From Desulfobacteraceae bacterium (GTDB lineage Bacteria > Desulfobacterota > Desulfobacteria > Desulfobacterales > UBA11574), in NCBI GenBank assembly GCA_030671225.1, contig DAOVAE010000086.1, positions 1 to 5,782 on the forward strand: DNA of 5,782 bases, read 5' to 3'. The notes beneath the pieces were generated by a model. It was given only the letters and a program-made list of their open reading frames with translations, was not told the origin of the DNA and did not search any database. Within the stretch, counting starts at the first letter, position 1. Each line of letters begins with the position of its first letter. Positions 5,215-5,782 of the stretch are shown piece by piece. The position numbers and the translations under genes were made by a program.

Positions 5215-5782
5215 CTATATCAGCCCATCTGCACTCAACGGTCTATTCTCAAATATCCGCTCAGCCCGAAAAATCGATAGATCTAGTATTGGCGACAAAT
5301 CTAAGATCATCTCGGACATATAACGACCCACGGCAGGGGCCTGCATGAGTCCGTGACCCGAGAATCCATTGGCAAGATAAAAGCCTTTAAGCTCCGGCCA
5401 CTCACCGAGAATAGCATTCCCGTCGAGGGTATTAACTGCGTACAGACCGGCCCAGCCTCGAACCAGCTTTAGCGTGTCAAAGGCTGGGACGAACTCTGCC
5501 AATTCCGGCCAGAGAGTCTCCATAAACCGTTTGTCATCCCATGAAAAGTCAAAACCCACCGGATCTTCAGCCATGGATTTTCCCAACAGGATCATGCCAC
5601 CGGTCTCGGTGCGAAAATAGAGGCCTGACGGCAAAATAGTAAGAGGCAGAGGTCCTTCGGGTTTGACCGCCGTGTCCAGCACAAATATCTGTCGCTTGAC
5701 AGGCTCCACAGGAAGATTAATACCGGCAGTCCGGGCCACATCGGCTGCCCATGCCCCGGCACAATTAACAACAATCCCTGCC
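5215..5782 (-). CDS. DAO-family FAD-dependent oxidoreductase (glycine/D-amino-acid oxidase-like), C-terminal part
   Basis: The frame stays open to the right edge, giving 188 visible C-terminal residues. The first visible residues, AGIVVNCAGAWAADVARTAG, are the typical DAO-fold segment where the FAD domain returns to the chain. Next come the substrate-domain strands (PVKRQIFVLD and onward), then RGWAGLYAVNTLDGNAILG (about 108-126) and NGFSGHGLMQAPAVG (138-152), the C-terminal FAD/substrate motif of the family. These flavoenzymes oxidise secondary or primary amines such as sarcosine, glycine or D-amino acids; the substrate is not resolvable here. The codon at 5739 is GTG inside the conserved segment and is not a start. 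The N-terminal GxGxxG dinucleotide-binding motif lies beyond the window. Composition is visibly GC-richer (58% in 5401-5460) than the neighbouring SPOR-like gene. The TAG stop is at 5215-5217. Confidence 0.9.
   Translation of the reverse strand, partial: AGIVVNCAGAWAADVARTAGINLPVEPVKRQIFVLDTAVKPEGPLPLTILPSGLYFRTETGGMILLGKSMAEDPVGFDFSWDDKRFMETLWPELAEFVPAFDTLKLVRGWAGLYAVNTLDGNAILGEWPELKGFYLANGFSGHGLMQAPAVGRYMSEMILDLSPILDLSIFRAERIFENRPLSADGLI

Noticed and set aside
5212..5226. Hairpin GGGCT-ATATC-AGCCC overlapping the stop of the oxidoreductase gene as a terminator
   Set aside because: The stem is only 5 bp and no run of T follows on the minus strand.

Overview
The window looks like chromosomal housekeeping and accessory DNA from an anaerobic bacterium of moderate GC content. 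It is probably a member of the Desulfobacterota (sulfate-reducer-like). This is an inference from two things: a cysteine-rich 4Fe-4S protein of a type I associate with that group, and an intergenic palindromic element that resembles repeats I recall from Desulfobacterales genomes. No rRNA or marker gene is present to fix the taxonomy.

Layout, left to right. (1) The C-terminal part of a DUF523/TudS-type iron-sulfur protein runs in from the left edge (+). (2) A 426-residue protein follows 67 bp later on the same strand. It has a winged-helix-like N-terminus, a cysteine-rich middle and two ferredoxin-type 4Fe-4S motifs. (3) A class III-like (SIRT5/CobB-type) sirtuin lies on the opposite strand, ending only 19 bp from the iron-sulfur gene (convergent). 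(4) An AT-rich divergent intergenic region of about 490 bp contains a 152-bp MITE-like palindromic element. The element is flanked by an exact 6-bp direct repeat, ACGATT. (5) A 10-TM EamA/DMT-family transporter (+) follows. (6) Convergent with it is a membrane-anchored coiled-coil protein with a C-terminal SPOR-like domain (-). (7) A gene-free gap of about 394 bp is followed by the C-terminal part of a DAO-family FAD-dependent oxidoreductase (-), which runs off the right edge.

The genes do not form one obvious pathway. The first two, both predicted iron-sulfur proteins, may be co-transcribed; the others look like separate transcription units. Two starts were moved inward from the longest reading frame because a good Shine-Dalgarno sequence dictates it: the sirtuin to 2468 and the SPOR-like protein to 4820. 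Base composition changes sharply between the AT-rich SPOR-like gene and the GC-richer oxidoreductase.

I see no CRISPR array, tRNA, rRNA, transposase or phage gene, and no clearly novel multi-gene system. The items most worth a second look are the winged-helix/multi-cysteine/ferredoxin protein, the coiled-coil SPOR-like protein, the MITE with its target duplication, and the acyl-pocket residues of the sirtuin.
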